Below are positions 19,933 to 28,156 of a stretch of DNA of 64,000 nt, piece by piece; within the stretch, counting starts at the first letter, position 1, and every line of letters begins with the position of its first letter. Both the position numbers and the translations under genes were made by a program. This DNA is from Paeniglutamicibacter terrestris. Lineage in GTDB: Bacteria > Actinomycetota > Actinomycetes > Actinomycetales > Micrococcaceae. Where the stretch lies: the NCBI RefSeq assembly GCF_012271785.1, contig NZ_JAAWVT010000005.1, forward strand, positions 124,001-188,000. The letters run 5' to 3'. The notes under the pieces were generated by a model. It was not told where the DNA came from and searched no databases. It saw nothing but the letters and a program-made list of their open reading frames with translations.

Positions 19933-20955
19933 GTGACTGAAGCCACGAATTTTGCCCACCTGTCCCCACGACTGTCTGTCAGTGATGCGGAACCCGACCG
20001 CAACCTGGCCCTTGAGTTGGTGCGTGCCACCGAGGCCGCAGCCATAGCCTCAAGCCCCTGGGTCGGTTTCGGTGACAAGAACGCCGCCGACGGCGCGGCC
20101 GTTGACGCTATGCGCTCGCTGCTCTCCACCGTGTCCTTTAACGGCGTGGTTGTTATTGGCGAAGGCGAAAAAGACGAAGCCCCAATGTTGTTCAATGGCG
20201 AACACGTGGGCGATGGCAACGGCGCCGAATGCGACGTCGCTGTTGACCCGATCGACGGCACCCGGCTTGCAGCCCTAGGCATCAACAACGCGCTCTCGGT
20301 TCTGGCAGTTGCCGACCGCGGTTCGATGTTTGATCCCTCAGCGGTGTTCTACATGGAGAAGCTGGTGACCGGCCCCGAAGCCGCCGACCTGGTCGACCTG
20401 CGCCTGCCGGTCAAGCAGAACTTGCACCTGATTGCCAAGGCCAAGGGCAAGAAGATTTCCCAGATTACCGTCTGCATCCTTGACCGCCCGCGTCACGCTG
20501 GACTTGTTGAGGAGATCCGCGCCGCGGGTGCTCGCACCAAGTTCATCATGGACGGCGACGTTGCAGGGGCCATTGCGGCAACCCGCGAGGGCACCGGCGT
20601 GGACGCGCTGATGGGCATCGGCGGCACCCCGGAGGGTATCGTCACGGCTTGTGCCATCAAGTCCCTCGGCGGTGTCATCCAAGGCCGCCTGTGGCCGACC
20701 GACGATGACGAGAGGCAGAAGGCCATCGACGCCGGTCACGACCTGGACCGCGTATTGACCACCAACGACCTGGTCACCAGCGATAACTGCTACTTCGCAG
20801 CCACCGGCATCACCGATGGTGATCTGTTGCGCGGAGTGCGTTACAAGAACGGCCGCATCCAGACGCAGTCCATCGTTATGCGCTCGAAGTCCGGCACCAT
20901 CCGCTTTGTTGAGGGCGAGCACCAGTCCGATAAGTGGGAAGCCTACACCCGCTAA
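19933..20955 (+). CDS. glpX: class II fructose-1,6-bisphosphatase
   Basis: The gluconeogenic phosphatase that converts fructose 1,6-bisphosphate to fructose 6-phosphate; actinobacteria usually rely on this class II enzyme. The metal and substrate motifs [18 protein letters not shown] (about residue 97) and the C-terminal FVEGEH are present. GTG at 19933 has GAGGAAG upstream. Length (340 aa) is typical. A palindrome in the promoter suggests transcriptional control; a 24-bp-stem terminator follows. Confidence 0.96.
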   Translation: MTEATNFAHLSPRLSVSDAEPDRNLALELVRATEAAAIASSPWVGFGDKNAADGAAVDAMRSLLSTVSFNGVVVIGEGEKDEAPMLFNGEHVGDGNGAECDVAVDPIDGTRLAALGINNALSVLAVADRGSMFDPSAVFYMEKLVTGPEAADLVDLRLPVKQNLHLIAKAKGKKISQITVCILDRPRHAGLVEEIRAAGARTKFIMDGDVAGAIAATREGTGVDALMGIGGTPEGIVTACAIKSLGGVIQGRLWPTDDDERQKAIDAGHDLDRVLTTNDLVTSDNCYFAATGITDGDLLRGVRYKNGRIQTQSIVMRSKSGTIRFVEGEHQSDKWEAYTR

Positions 20956-20980
20956 GAAGCACCTTGTGAAATAGCATTTT

Positions 20981-21032
20981 AGAGACAGCAGGGCCCGGCG
21001 GGAATCACTTCCCGCCGGGCCCTGCTGTCTCT
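20981..21032. terminator. bidirectional terminator, 24-bp perfect stem
   Basis: Positions 20981-21004 pair perfectly with 21009-21032 around a 4-base TCAC loop, between the convergent glpX and manA genes. TTTT precedes the stem on the plus strand, which gives an A-tract/T-tract for the minus-strand reader. Confidence 0.9.
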
Positions 21033-21045
21033 GTACCTGGTGGTG

Positions 21046-22296
21046 CTAGGCCAGTGGCTGCGGGGTCACGGCAAAGGCACGACCCGAGGCCCTCGCGCTG
21101 CGCCTGGCCACGGCGGGGGCTTCGTTGGCACCAATGAACAACGAATCACCGCGACGCAATAGCTCATCGCCGTGGGGAGTATCGATCAACAGCTCGCCCT
21201 CGGTGCACAGAATGATCACCGGTCCGTTGGCCGCCACCGCCACATCCCCGTCACCCATGGACGTCGAATCGATTGCTGGCCCAAGCTCAAGGTGCTGGAG
21301 CTGGAACTCGGCGAAGGGCGGGACGAAGAGCTGCTGGCCGTACTCGGTCTCCGTGGCCTCAAGCAGCGGCACTCCTAGTGCGCGGAATTCGGTGATGCGC
21401 AGTAACTCGGCCACGTCGATGTGCTTGGGCGTCAGTCCGCCGCGCAACACGTTGTCCGAATTAGCCATCACTTCCACACCGAGCCCACGCAGATAGGCAT
21501 GCATATTCCCGGCGTCCAGGTACATCGCCTGTCCGGGTTCCAGCTCCACCAGATTTAGCAGCAGCGAGACCAGCACTCCGACGTCTCCGGGATAGTGGCC
21601 ATTGATCCCCGGCAGTTCCGCCAGGGCACCATGTTCGGCCAGCGCTGGGTTAGCCTCGATGGCTGCCACTGCACCGATCACCGTGGGGCTCAGCTCCGCG
21701 GAACCGCTCAGTAGATAAGCGCAGCTTGAGCTCAGGGCGGCGGCCTCATCCGGATTCCTCAGCAGAGTCACGATCTTGAGGCAGGCCGCTGCGCCCTGCT
21801 CATCAAGGACCTCGGCCAGAGTGCTGAAGAGTGCCGCAGACTCGGCCGGCGGGCGGAAACCACTGAGCGCGGTGAACGGAGTCAGCGCATAGATCATCTC
21901 CGGCTTGTGCGAGCCGTCCTTGTAGTTGCGCTGCGGGGAATCGAGGGCGGGACCCGCAAGGTTCTCCGCGGCGAAGCCCTCGGCAGCCTGCGCCGCGGAG
22001 GGATGAACCTGAATGGATAGCGGTTTGGCCGCTGCCAGCACCTTCATCAAAAAAGGAAGCCGGCCGTAGGCAGCGTTTACCTCGGTACCCAGCAGGGCAT
22101 CGGGGGTAGCGGTGATCAACTGATCCAGTCCGGTATCTCCTTGGCCGGGAACCTCGGCCACCGACGGTGCCGAGGGATGGGCGCCGAGCCACATCTCAGC
22201 CTCCGGGAGCCCACTGGGTGAGGTGCCCAGCAAGTCAGAAATGGCGCCGGAGGAACCCCAGGCATAGTCACGGATGGTGTTTCTCAGGCGATGCAT
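21046..22296 (-). CDS. manA: mannose-6-phosphate isomerase, class I
   Basis: A zinc-dependent isomerase of mannose 6-phosphate and fructose 6-phosphate, supplying mannose for GDP-mannose and the mannosyl donors used by Pmt and envelope glycosyltransferases. Type I signatures are visible: the N-terminal RDYAWGS motif, LSIQVHPSAAQA (metal site, near residue 100), HKPEMIYAL, and the NMHAYLRGLGVEVMANSDN motif (near 275). The ATG at 22296 has AAGGA upstream; the frame is open to 22368 without homology. Length is 416 aa. It follows the LCP gene by 56 bases on the same strand and may share its transcript. Confidence 0.95.
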   Translation of the reverse strand: MHRLRNTIRDYAWGSSGAISDLLGTSPSGLPEAEMWLGAHPSAPSVAEVPGQGDTGLDQLITATPDALLGTEVNAAYGRLPFLMKVLAAAKPLSIQVHPSAAQAAEGFAAENLAGPALDSPQRNYKDGSHKPEMIYALTPFTALSGFRPPAESAALFSTLAEVLDEQGAAACLKIVTLLRNPDEAAALSSSCAYLLSGSAELSPTVIGAVAAIEANPALAEHGALAELPGINGHYPGDVGVLVSLLLNLVELEPGQAMYLDAGNMHAYLRGLGVEVMANSDNVLRGGLTPKHIDVAELLRITEFRALGVPLLEATETEYGQQLFVPPFAEFQLQHLELGPAIDSTSMGDGDVAVAANGPVIILCTEGELLIDTPHGDELLRRGDSLFIGANEAPAVARRSARASGRAFAVTPQPLA

Positions 22297-22352
22297 GATG
22301 GTCCTTCGAACTAGCTGTGGGGGCGATGTGCCAACCCGCAGGAAAGCGGGGG

Positions 22353-23969
22353 TTAAGGCACCGAGCAATCGTTGTTGTTGGCAGCAATTTCACCGAGTAG
22401 GTCGGTACGGCCAATTTGTTCGAGCGTGACCAGATATTCCTCGCTCAACGCCGAGCCATCGGGCTGGGCGGTGGGCGAATCGGTGGGTTCTTCCACGATT
22501 TTGTCCGGTTCGGTGTTTCGCCCGGTGTCCGAGGTGGTGGACTTGGGGGCGCTCGATGCGGAGGAACCGGCCGAGGCCTTGGCAGACTTGCTGCTTGGGG
22601 CAGCGGTAGTGCCCGATTCCTCGGCAATGAGTGACTGGATGCGGGTATGGATCTTATCGAAGTCGGGGTAGGTGGAGAACTTATCCGCCGCCGAACCGAA
22701 GTCCGGGGCTCCCAGGGTCAAACGTTCGAACGGGGTCTCGCGCGCCTTGTTGGCTAGGTTCAGGAAGGAACCGAGCTGCTGCTGCGGGATATCGGTACGC
22801 ACCAACTCTTCTCCGGCATCCATGATGTCGGTGAAGCGAGTGAGCAGCGTTTGCGGGCTGAACTGTTTGATCATGGCCTGCTGCAAGCATTGCTGACGGG
22901 CGATGCGGTGGTAATCGGTGGTGAAGTCGCGCGAGCGGGCAAACCACAGCGCCTGCTTGCCGGTAAAGGTGTGAACGCCGGGGGAGAACCAGTGAGTGTT
23001 CACCGAGGAGTTGGGCCACGCCTTGCCGTTGTACGGGACCCAACCGCCAGAATCGACGGTGACCCCGCCCATGGCGTTGATGAATCCAGCGAATCCGGCC
23101 ATGTCGATCATCACGTAGCCCTGGACCTTCAGTCCGGTGCTGCCCTCAATGGCGTCCATGGTGGCCTCGGCCCCCGGGTCGGCCGAGTTGGGGTAGAGCT
23201 CCGCGTGGTTATCGGTGGTGTCGCGGTAGATCGCGTTGAAGAGGCATTCGTCTCCGCAATTAAAACCATTGGGGTAGACCGCACGCAGGGGCGAATCGTC
23301 AGAGAATCGTGCGTTCTGCATATTGCGTGGAATGGAGATCAACAGTGACTTGCCGGTTTTGGCATCTACGGAGATTAATGACATCGAGTCCGTGCGGATG
23401 CCCTCCCGGTTAGCGCCCGAGTCGGCGCCAAACACGGCAATGTTGTAGCGCCCATCCACGGCCTTGATGGCGGGCCCGGAGGAGAAGACATTGGAAATGG
23501 TCTCGCGGCCCTTGTTCATCACAAACGCGCCGTAGCTCATCGACCCGGTGATCCCCAATGCCACCACCAGCAAGGTGGCGGTGAGCCCAATGCGGGCTCC
23601 GGGGGCCAAATACTTGGGCCGGATGATGGCCAAGGTATTGAGGAACATTAGCAGCCACCCGGCTGCTAAAACGATCAGTGCCACGGTGGTAGCCAATTGC
23701 ACCCATGGTTGGGCAAAAATGTTCAGCAGCCAATCACGCTTTAACAGCGCGGCGAGCAGGATCACGATGAGCAGGCCCCAGCACACCATGGTGACGCGCA
23801 TGACGAATCCGCCCAGCGCTCGTTGTCCCGCAACCCACTGGGCGCTTCCGGGGAAGAACGTGGTCAGCAGCAGCAAGAACAGTGCGCGTTTGGTGCGTAC
23901 TGGTGCCGTTGCGGATTCGGGATCCGGGAGCAGGTTAGTGGTGCCCTTCGGGCGGTGCGGTTCGCTCAT
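22353..23969 (-). CDS. LytR-CpsA-Psr (LCP) family cell-wall glycopolymer ligase
   Basis: Transfers a lipid-linked polysaccharide or other glycopolymer onto peptidoglycan, outside the membrane. Four hydrophobic helices lie in the first 160 residues, then the LCP domain (about 170-440) with the conserved NIAVFGADSGANREGIRTDSM start and ISIPRNMQ, including the Arg/Asp residues used for pyrophosphate and metal binding. A Ser/Lys-rich low-complexity tail of about 60 residues follows, ending with NNNDCSVP. The ATG at 23969 has AAGGACCTCA upstream. It lies 8 bases after purE on the same strand and ends just before manA. Confidence 0.92.
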   Translation of the reverse strand: MSEPHRPKGTTNLLPDPESATAPVRTKRALFLLLLTTFFPGSAQWVAGQRALGGFVMRVTMVCWGLLIVILLAALLKRDWLLNIFAQPWVQLATTVALIVLAAGWLLMFLNTLAIIRPKYLAPGARIGLTATLLVVALGITGSMSYGAFVMNKGRETISNVFSSGPAIKAVDGRYNIAVFGADSGANREGIRTDSMSLISVDAKTGKSLLISIPRNMQNARFSDDSPLRAVYPNGFNCGDECLFNAIYRDTTDNHAELYPNSADPGAEATMDAIEGSTGLKVQGYVMIDMAGFAGFINAMGGVTVDSGGWVPYNGKAWPNSSVNTHWFSPGVHTFTGKQALWFARSRDFTTDYHRIARQQCLQQAMIKQFSPQTLLTRFTDIMDAGEELVRTDIPQQQLGSFLNLANKARETPFERLTLGAPDFGSAADKFSTYPDFDKIHTRIQSLIAEESGTTAAPSSKSAKASAGSSASSAPKSTTSDTGRNTEPDKIVEEPTDSPTAQPDGSALSEEYLVTLEQIGRTDLLGEIAANNNDCSVP

Positions 23970-23977
23970 TGAGGTCC

Positions 23978-24511
23978 TTAGTTACCGGTGAATTCGGAAG
24001 CGGCCGCCGCACGCAGTACTGCGCCCTTGTCCGAGGCGACGGTGCGAAGGGACGCGGCGAAGTCGATGAGCTGGCCGCGCAGTTTTGCGGCCAGCTCATC
24101 GGTGCCGGTGGCCAGGATACGCACGGCCAACAGGCCGGCGTTGCGAGCCCCACCGATCGAAACAGTGGCGACGGGGACACCCGCTGGCATCTGAACGATG
24201 GAAAGTAGTGAGTCCATGCCGTCGAGAGTCTTCAGCGGCACGGGGACGCCGATGACGGGCAACGGGGTGACGGAGGCGAGCATGCCCGGAAGGTGGGCTG
24301 CTCCGCCGGCGCCGGCAATGATCACGCGGATGCCGCGGTCGTGGGCGGCTTTGCCATAGGCGATCATGTCTTCGGGCATGCGGTGCGCCGAGACGACGTC
24401 TGCCTCGAAGGGAATGGAAAATTCGCTTAGTGCCTCGGCGGCCAGTCGCATGACCGGCCAATCCGAGTCGGAGCCCATAACCAGGGAAACCAGGGGTGCG
24501 GGGGTGCTCAA
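23978..24511 (-). CDS. purE: 5-(carboxyamino)imidazole ribonucleotide mutase
   Basis: Class I PurE converts N5-CAIR to CAIR in purine synthesis, together with PurK. The motifs [19 protein letters not shown] and [12 protein letters not shown] are all present. The TTG start at 24511 overlaps the purK stop (TTGA), indicating translational coupling. 177 aa is normal, with a slightly longer Ala-rich C-terminus. Confidence 0.95.
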   Translation of the reverse strand: MSTPAPLVSLVMGSDSDWPVMRLAAEALSEFSIPFEADVVSAHRMPEDMIAYGKAAHDRGIRVIIAGAGGAAHLPGMLASVTPLPVIGVPVPLKTLDGMDSLLSIVQMPAGVPVATVSIGGARNAGLLAVRILATGTDELAAKLRGQLIDFAASLRTVASDKGAVLRAAAASEFTGN

Positions 24512-25692
24512 GATGTCAGTCCTTCGGAGATGGCGGTGGCCGGTGCACCGTCGCGGATGATCGAGGCAACGGTGTTGGCGCGGGCACGCAGTGAGTCGAC
24601 CGACTCTCCGGGCTCGGAGACCACATTGACGTGGCCGATTTTGCGGCCCGGGCGTACGGACTTGCCATAGGCATGGACCTTCACGCGCGGTTCGGCGGCC
24701 AGCGCCGCAGCGAAGGCGCTGAAGAGGTTCTGATTGGCTCCGCCGAGGTAGTTTTTCATCACGGTGGTCTCGGCCAGCGCGTCGGTGGCGCCCAACGGCA
24801 GGTCAAGGACCGCGCGGAGGTGCTGTTCGAACTGGCTGGTGATGGACCCGTTCATGGTCCAGTGCCCGGTGTTGTGCGGGCGCATGGCAAGTTCGTTGAT
24901 GACGAATCCTGCGCCGTGGCCCGGAGTTTCAAAGAGTTCCGCTGCCATCACGCCGGTGACCCCGAAGGCCTCCGCGATCTGCAAGGCAGCTGACCGTGCG
25001 GCGGCGGCAACGTCTTCGGAGAGGTCCTTGGCCGGGGCGATGACCTCGTCGCAGACTCCATCAACCTGGATGGTGTGCACCACGTCCCAGCCCTTGGCTT
25101 CACCGCTGGGGGTGCGTGCCACCAGGGCGGAAAGCTCGCGAGTGAAATTGACCTTGTCCTCGGCCAAGAGTGAGCCATTAACAAACCAGTCGGCGGCGGC
25201 GCGGGCGTCATCGGGACTATCGATCATGCGCACCCCCTTGCCGTCATAGCCGCCACGCGGGGTCTTGAGCACGATCGGCCAGCCGATCTCCTCGCCAAAG
25301 GCCAGCAGCTCAGCCACGTTGTGCACCTCGGCCCAAGCCGGGTTGGGCAGTCCGAGTTCGGCAATTGCTCTGCGCATCACCAGCTTGTCCTGAGCATGGA
25401 TCAAGGCCGCTGGGCGCGGCTGTACATTCACACCCTCGGAAATTAATGTCTGCAGGTGGGCGTTGGGGACATGCTCGTGGTCAAAGGTGAGCACGTCGAG
25501 GCCGCGTGCGAATTCACGCAGGGCCATCAAATCCGTATAGTCGCCTACGGGCGCAGTGGCAACACTGCGCGCTGCAGAGACATCCGGGCCCTCGGCCAGG
25601 ATGCGTAGTTCGAAGCCGAGGTTCAATGCTTCAGGGGCCATCATTCGTGCGAGTTGGCCTCCGCCAACAACGCCAATCACTGGAAACGTCAC
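24508..25692 (-). CDS. purK: 5-(carboxyamino)imidazole ribonucleotide synthase
   Basis: An ATP-grasp enzyme that carboxylates AIR with bicarbonate to N5-CAIR. The N-terminal [10 protein letters not shown] motif, the ATP-grasp region ([13 protein letters not shown], about residue 140) and [13 protein letters not shown] (near 270) are intact. The GTG at 25692 opens the frame. It is translationally coupled to purE by a 4-base overlap and divergent from the GtrA gene. Confidence 0.95.
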   Translation of the reverse strand: MTFPVIGVVGGGQLARMMAPEALNLGFELRILAEGPDVSAARSVATAPVGDYTDLMALREFARGLDVLTFDHEHVPNAHLQTLISEGVNVQPRPAALIHAQDKLVMRRAIAELGLPNPAWAEVHNVAELLAFGEEIGWPIVLKTPRGGYDGKGVRMIDSPDDARAAADWFVNGSLLAEDKVNFTRELSALVARTPSGEAKGWDVVHTIQVDGVCDEVIAPAKDLSEDVAAAARSAALQIAEAFGVTGVMAAELFETPGHGAGFVINELAMRPHNTGHWTMNGSITSQFEQHLRAVLDLPLGATDALAETTVMKNYLGGANQNLFSAFAAALAAEPRVKVHAYGKSVRPGRKIGHVNVVSEPGESVDSLRARANTVASIIRDGAPATAISEGLTS

Positions 25693-25810
25693 CCGCCTAG
25701 CCTACCCAACGCGCGGCCTGCCGCGTGGAACCAAGGCGAGTTGGGACACTATTGACGGTTAACTTCCAGTGAACCGCACTAGAATACTTAGGTTGGCCGT
25801 TCCAAGAAGT

Positions 25811-25825
25811 TGCGGTTCGACCGCA
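25811..25825. repeat. small perfect inverted repeat in purK/GtrA divergent region
   Basis: TGCGGT/ACCGCA with a TCG loop, midway between the two divergent starts (25692 and 25890). It may be an operator or a leader hairpin of the GtrA gene. Confidence 0.35.
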
Positions 25826-25889
25826 CCGAAGGCACACAATGCCAGCGCCCGTGGCGGCGTAGTGAAATCGAAACGAACCATGGAGAAAC

Positions 25890-26450
25890 ATGCTGGTACA
25901 GATCTGGGCCAAACTCATGGGCCTGGCGTCCATGATGTGGCGCGAAGTAGCAAAGTTTGGCGTAGTCGGGGGTGTCGCGTTCATTATCGACTCCGGCATT
26001 TACCTGTGGCTGCTCCACGGTTCCATGGAAGATTCAGCGGTTAAAGCCAAGATCATCGCTGGCGTTGTCGCCACGGTGTTCTCTTGGGTGGCCAACCGTT
26101 TCTGGACCTTCCGCCATCGTCGCCAGGCCAACGTTGTACGCGAAGTAGTGATGTTTGCCATCATGAACGCCATCGGCCTAGGTATCGCAGCGGCCTGTGT
26201 TTGGGTGACCAAATACTGGATCGGACTGACGGATACCACTAGCGTGTTCATCGCTGGCTCGGTAGTGGGTCTGGTGCTGGGCACCATTTTCCGCTTCTTC
26301 GCCTACCGCTTCTGGGTCTTCAGCGCCGAGCTTGACGAGGATCCCGAATTCTCCTCGGACCGCGAGCTACTGCATGTTAGTTCCGAGTCAACAACACATG
26401 CTGCGCCGAAGGCCGAGGCCAACCAGGTGCCACCTCGTATCGACGAGTAG
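25890..26450 (+). CDS. GtrA family membrane protein
   Basis: A small four-helix membrane protein of the GtrA/DPMS family, thought to move lipid-linked sugars (or assist a partner glycosyltransferase) across the membrane. The family repeats are visible: FGVVGGVAFIIDSGIYLWL (first helix), WVANRFWTFR and FFAYRFWVF, the paired basic-aromatic motifs that end helices. About 45 polar C-terminal residues extend past the last helix. The ATG at 25890 has GGAG 5 bases upstream. It is divergent from purK, a common actinobacterial arrangement. The partner glycosyltransferase cannot be named from context. Confidence 0.9.
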   Translation: MLVQIWAKLMGLASMMWREVAKFGVVGGVAFIIDSGIYLWLLHGSMEDSAVKAKIIAGVVATVFSWVANRFWTFRHRRQANVVREVVMFAIMNAIGLGIAAACVWVTKYWIGLTDTTSVFIAGSVVGLVLGTIFRFFAYRFWVFSAELDEDPEFSSDRELLHVSSESTTHAAPKAEANQVPPRIDE

Positions 26451-26491
26451 ATTCAAGTCCTTTGCTGGCCTCTGGGCCACACCCCATCAGT

Positions 26492-26570
26492 AGCCCCGAA
26501 ACCATGCCGCACTGCTTGGAACACCCAGAACGGGTGGACCAAGCAGTGCGCTACGGTATCGGGGCTTTTT
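26492..26570. terminator. long terminator between GtrA and TIGR03089 genes
   Basis: A roughly 75-base hairpin: AGCCCCGA/TCGGGGCT outer arms, CGCACTGCTTGG/CCAAGCAGTGCG middle arms and a CACCC/GGGTG inner arm, followed by TTTTT on the plus strand. The genes on each side are convergent. Confidence 0.85.
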
Positions 26571-26602
26571 GTGGCTGAGCGCTGGCGGAGCTGCTGCGGT
26601 GC

Positions 26603-27337
26603 TTACGCCTCTTGGTCCAGGCGGTGGGCCACCTGCTCGCCACGCAGCAACGCATCGGTGATCTCCACTGCCTGCTCCACGAGGATCACCGAGTTTCCGG
26701 CGCTCCACTGGGAGATAAGGGTTTGAAGGATACGTGCCAGCGGCCAGGAGGTGCCCACGAGGGTGCTTCCCTCAGGTACCTGAATGTCATCGGCGGTAAA
26801 TAGCTCGGTATAAGTGAATTTTCCGGCCGCAGAATCAAGCGCCGTAGCCGTGACCTCGATGGGGGAGGGCGAGAAGGAATCGGCGTAAGATCGAACCTCG
26901 GAAGCATAGTCGGTGGCACCCAAGGGAAGCTCTCCGTCGTAGGCCATCGCTAGTGATGGCAAAGGAACGGCCAGGACCTCCACGGTTCCGTTCACTGCTA
27001 AAGTTGTGGTGTCGGCGGTGATGAAAATATCGACATCCCCGGGGTTGGTTCCCGGCTCCACGCAACGCAGTTCGGCACCCAGATGCCAAATAGCCAGCGC
27101 GAGTGCAGCGGACTTCCAATGCCCGGGTAAATCGGTGGCCACAACAGCGCCGGAGGCTAAATCAAATTCCTCGTGCAAAAGGTTGGCGCTCTTAGCCACC
27201 CAGTTATCAAATACACGGCCGCTGAGCTCGACGCGCTCCCCGGATTTTGAGTACCAGGTCAAGAATGGGCGAGTTGAATGGCGTAGCGGAGCCAAGAGGG
27301 ATTCGACGGGAGATAACGAATTGGTTTCAATGATCAT
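26603..27337 (-). CDS. TIGR03089 family protein (AMP-ligase-like N-terminal fragment fold)
   Basis: An actinobacterial conserved protein related to the N-terminal part of acyl-CoA synthetases/AMP-forming ligases but, at 244 residues, too short to have the C-terminal catalytic domain; its role is unknown. The N-terminal RPFLTWYSKSGERVELSGRVFDNWVAKSANLL resembles the start of the adenylate-forming fold. I do not see the full P-loop-like STG motif. The ATG at 27337 has AGGAGC upstream. It is placed near LCP and WhiB2 genes, as in M. tuberculosis near Rv3267-Rv3268, and is divergent from whiB. Confidence 0.85.
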   Translation of the reverse strand: MIIETNSLSPVESLLAPLRHSTRPFLTWYSKSGERVELSGRVFDNWVAKSANLLHEEFDLASGAVVATDLPGHWKSAALALAIWHLGAELRCVEPGTNPGDVDIFITADTTTLAVNGTVEVLAVPLPSLAMAYDGELPLGATDYASEVRSYADSFSPSPIEVTATALDSAAGKFTYTELFTADDIQVPEGSTLVGTSWPLARILQTLISQWSAGNSVILVEQAVEITDALLRGEQVAHRLDQEA

Positions 27338-27471
27338 GGGATGCTCCTTGTCAAGCCTGTGAATTCACCGGGAATTCGCGGGCGGCTGTATTTCGGTATG
27401 GTCTCGGTGAAAACTCGGGCGTGGCGTGACTCTATTTTGACGTTAAGTGTCGCTAAAATCTTCGACCGCAC

Positions 27472-27501
27472 TTGACGCGACCGGAGTTACACCAGTGTAA
27501 T
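27472..27501 (+). promoter_or_regulatory. possible whiB promoter
   Basis: TTGACG (27472-27477) and TGTAAT (27496-27501), 18 bases apart. Transcription from here would begin a few bases before the terminator-like hairpin at 27513. Confidence 0.4.
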
Positions 27502-27512
27502 TAGATAGTGCA

Positions 27513-27553
27513 CCGTCCGAGAGAGTGATTTTGTCTCGGGACGGCTTTTTATT
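27513..27553 (+). terminator. terminator/attenuator hairpin upstream of whiB
   Basis: CCGTCCGAGA (27513-27522) pairs with TCTCGGGACGG (27534-27544), with one bulged base, followed by CTTTTTATT. It points toward whiB, 72 bases before its ATG, and there is no gene before it on the plus strand that it could obviously end. Confidence 0.65.
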
Positions 27554-27625
27554 GAAAGCCGTTGACGTCGCTCATCTTGGCAGCACATTGGGTTTATGTT
27601 CGTAACGGCGGAAGGTCAGTAAACC

Positions 27626-28156
27626 ATGGGGAACATGGAACGAAGCTACGACGAAGCCGCAGCGCGGGCGCTTGCACCCTCCCACAACGGGGCACGCGAT
27701 GTGCCTTCTGATTGGTTTGTCGATCCCGCAGAGGCCGGGGTTGAACACGATGGCAGCGCAGAGCGGATCTTGAGCCCTGCCGAAGAGACGGCCGCATTCC
27801 TGCTGGCGCATGACGCCGCCAATGAACTGGTTTCGGAACCCACCCCCTCGTGGGCACCTAGCCTTGACGCTTCACCAGATGGCAAGAGCCCTGCGCAGGC
27901 CATCTGGATCGGTTTAGGGGCCGAAGAAGAAGAAGGCGAACTAGGCTGGCAGTCCGAAGCGTTGTGCGCACAGACTGACCCCGAAGCCTTCTTCCCCGAA
28001 AAGGGCGGATCAACGCGGGACGCCAAGCGAGTATGCGGCGCGTGCAACGTGCGATCCGAATGCCTTGAATATGCGCTGACCAATGATGAACGGTTTGGCA
28101 TTTGGGGCGGACTGTCCGAGCGCGAACGTCGTCGTTTGCGGAAACGAGCAATCTAA
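27626..28156 (+). CDS. whiB2: WhiB family iron-sulfur transcriptional regulator (WhiB2/WhmD-like) with long N-terminus
   Basis: Binds a [4Fe-4S] cluster and acts with sigma factor on developmental or division genes. The four cluster cysteines are Cys114, Cys137, Cys140 and Cys146 (C-X22-C-X2-C-X5-C), followed by the GIWGGLSERERRRLRKRA turn and basic DNA-contacting tail. The first 105 residues are an acidic Ala/Glu/Asp-rich extension with no clear domain, longer than in short WhiB proteins. ATG at 27626, GGAAGG about 10 bases upstream. The giant glycosyltransferase gene begins before this gene ends. It is near manA and LCP, as whiB2 is in other actinobacteria. Confidence 0.92.
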   Translation: MGNMERSYDEAAARALAPSHNGARDVPSDWFVDPAEAGVEHDGSAERILSPAEETAAFLLAHDAANELVSEPTPSWAPSLDASPDGKSPAQAIWIGLGAEEEEGELGWQSEALCAQTDPEAFFPEKGGSTRDAKRVCGACNVRSECLEYALTNDERFGIWGGLSERERRRLRKRAI

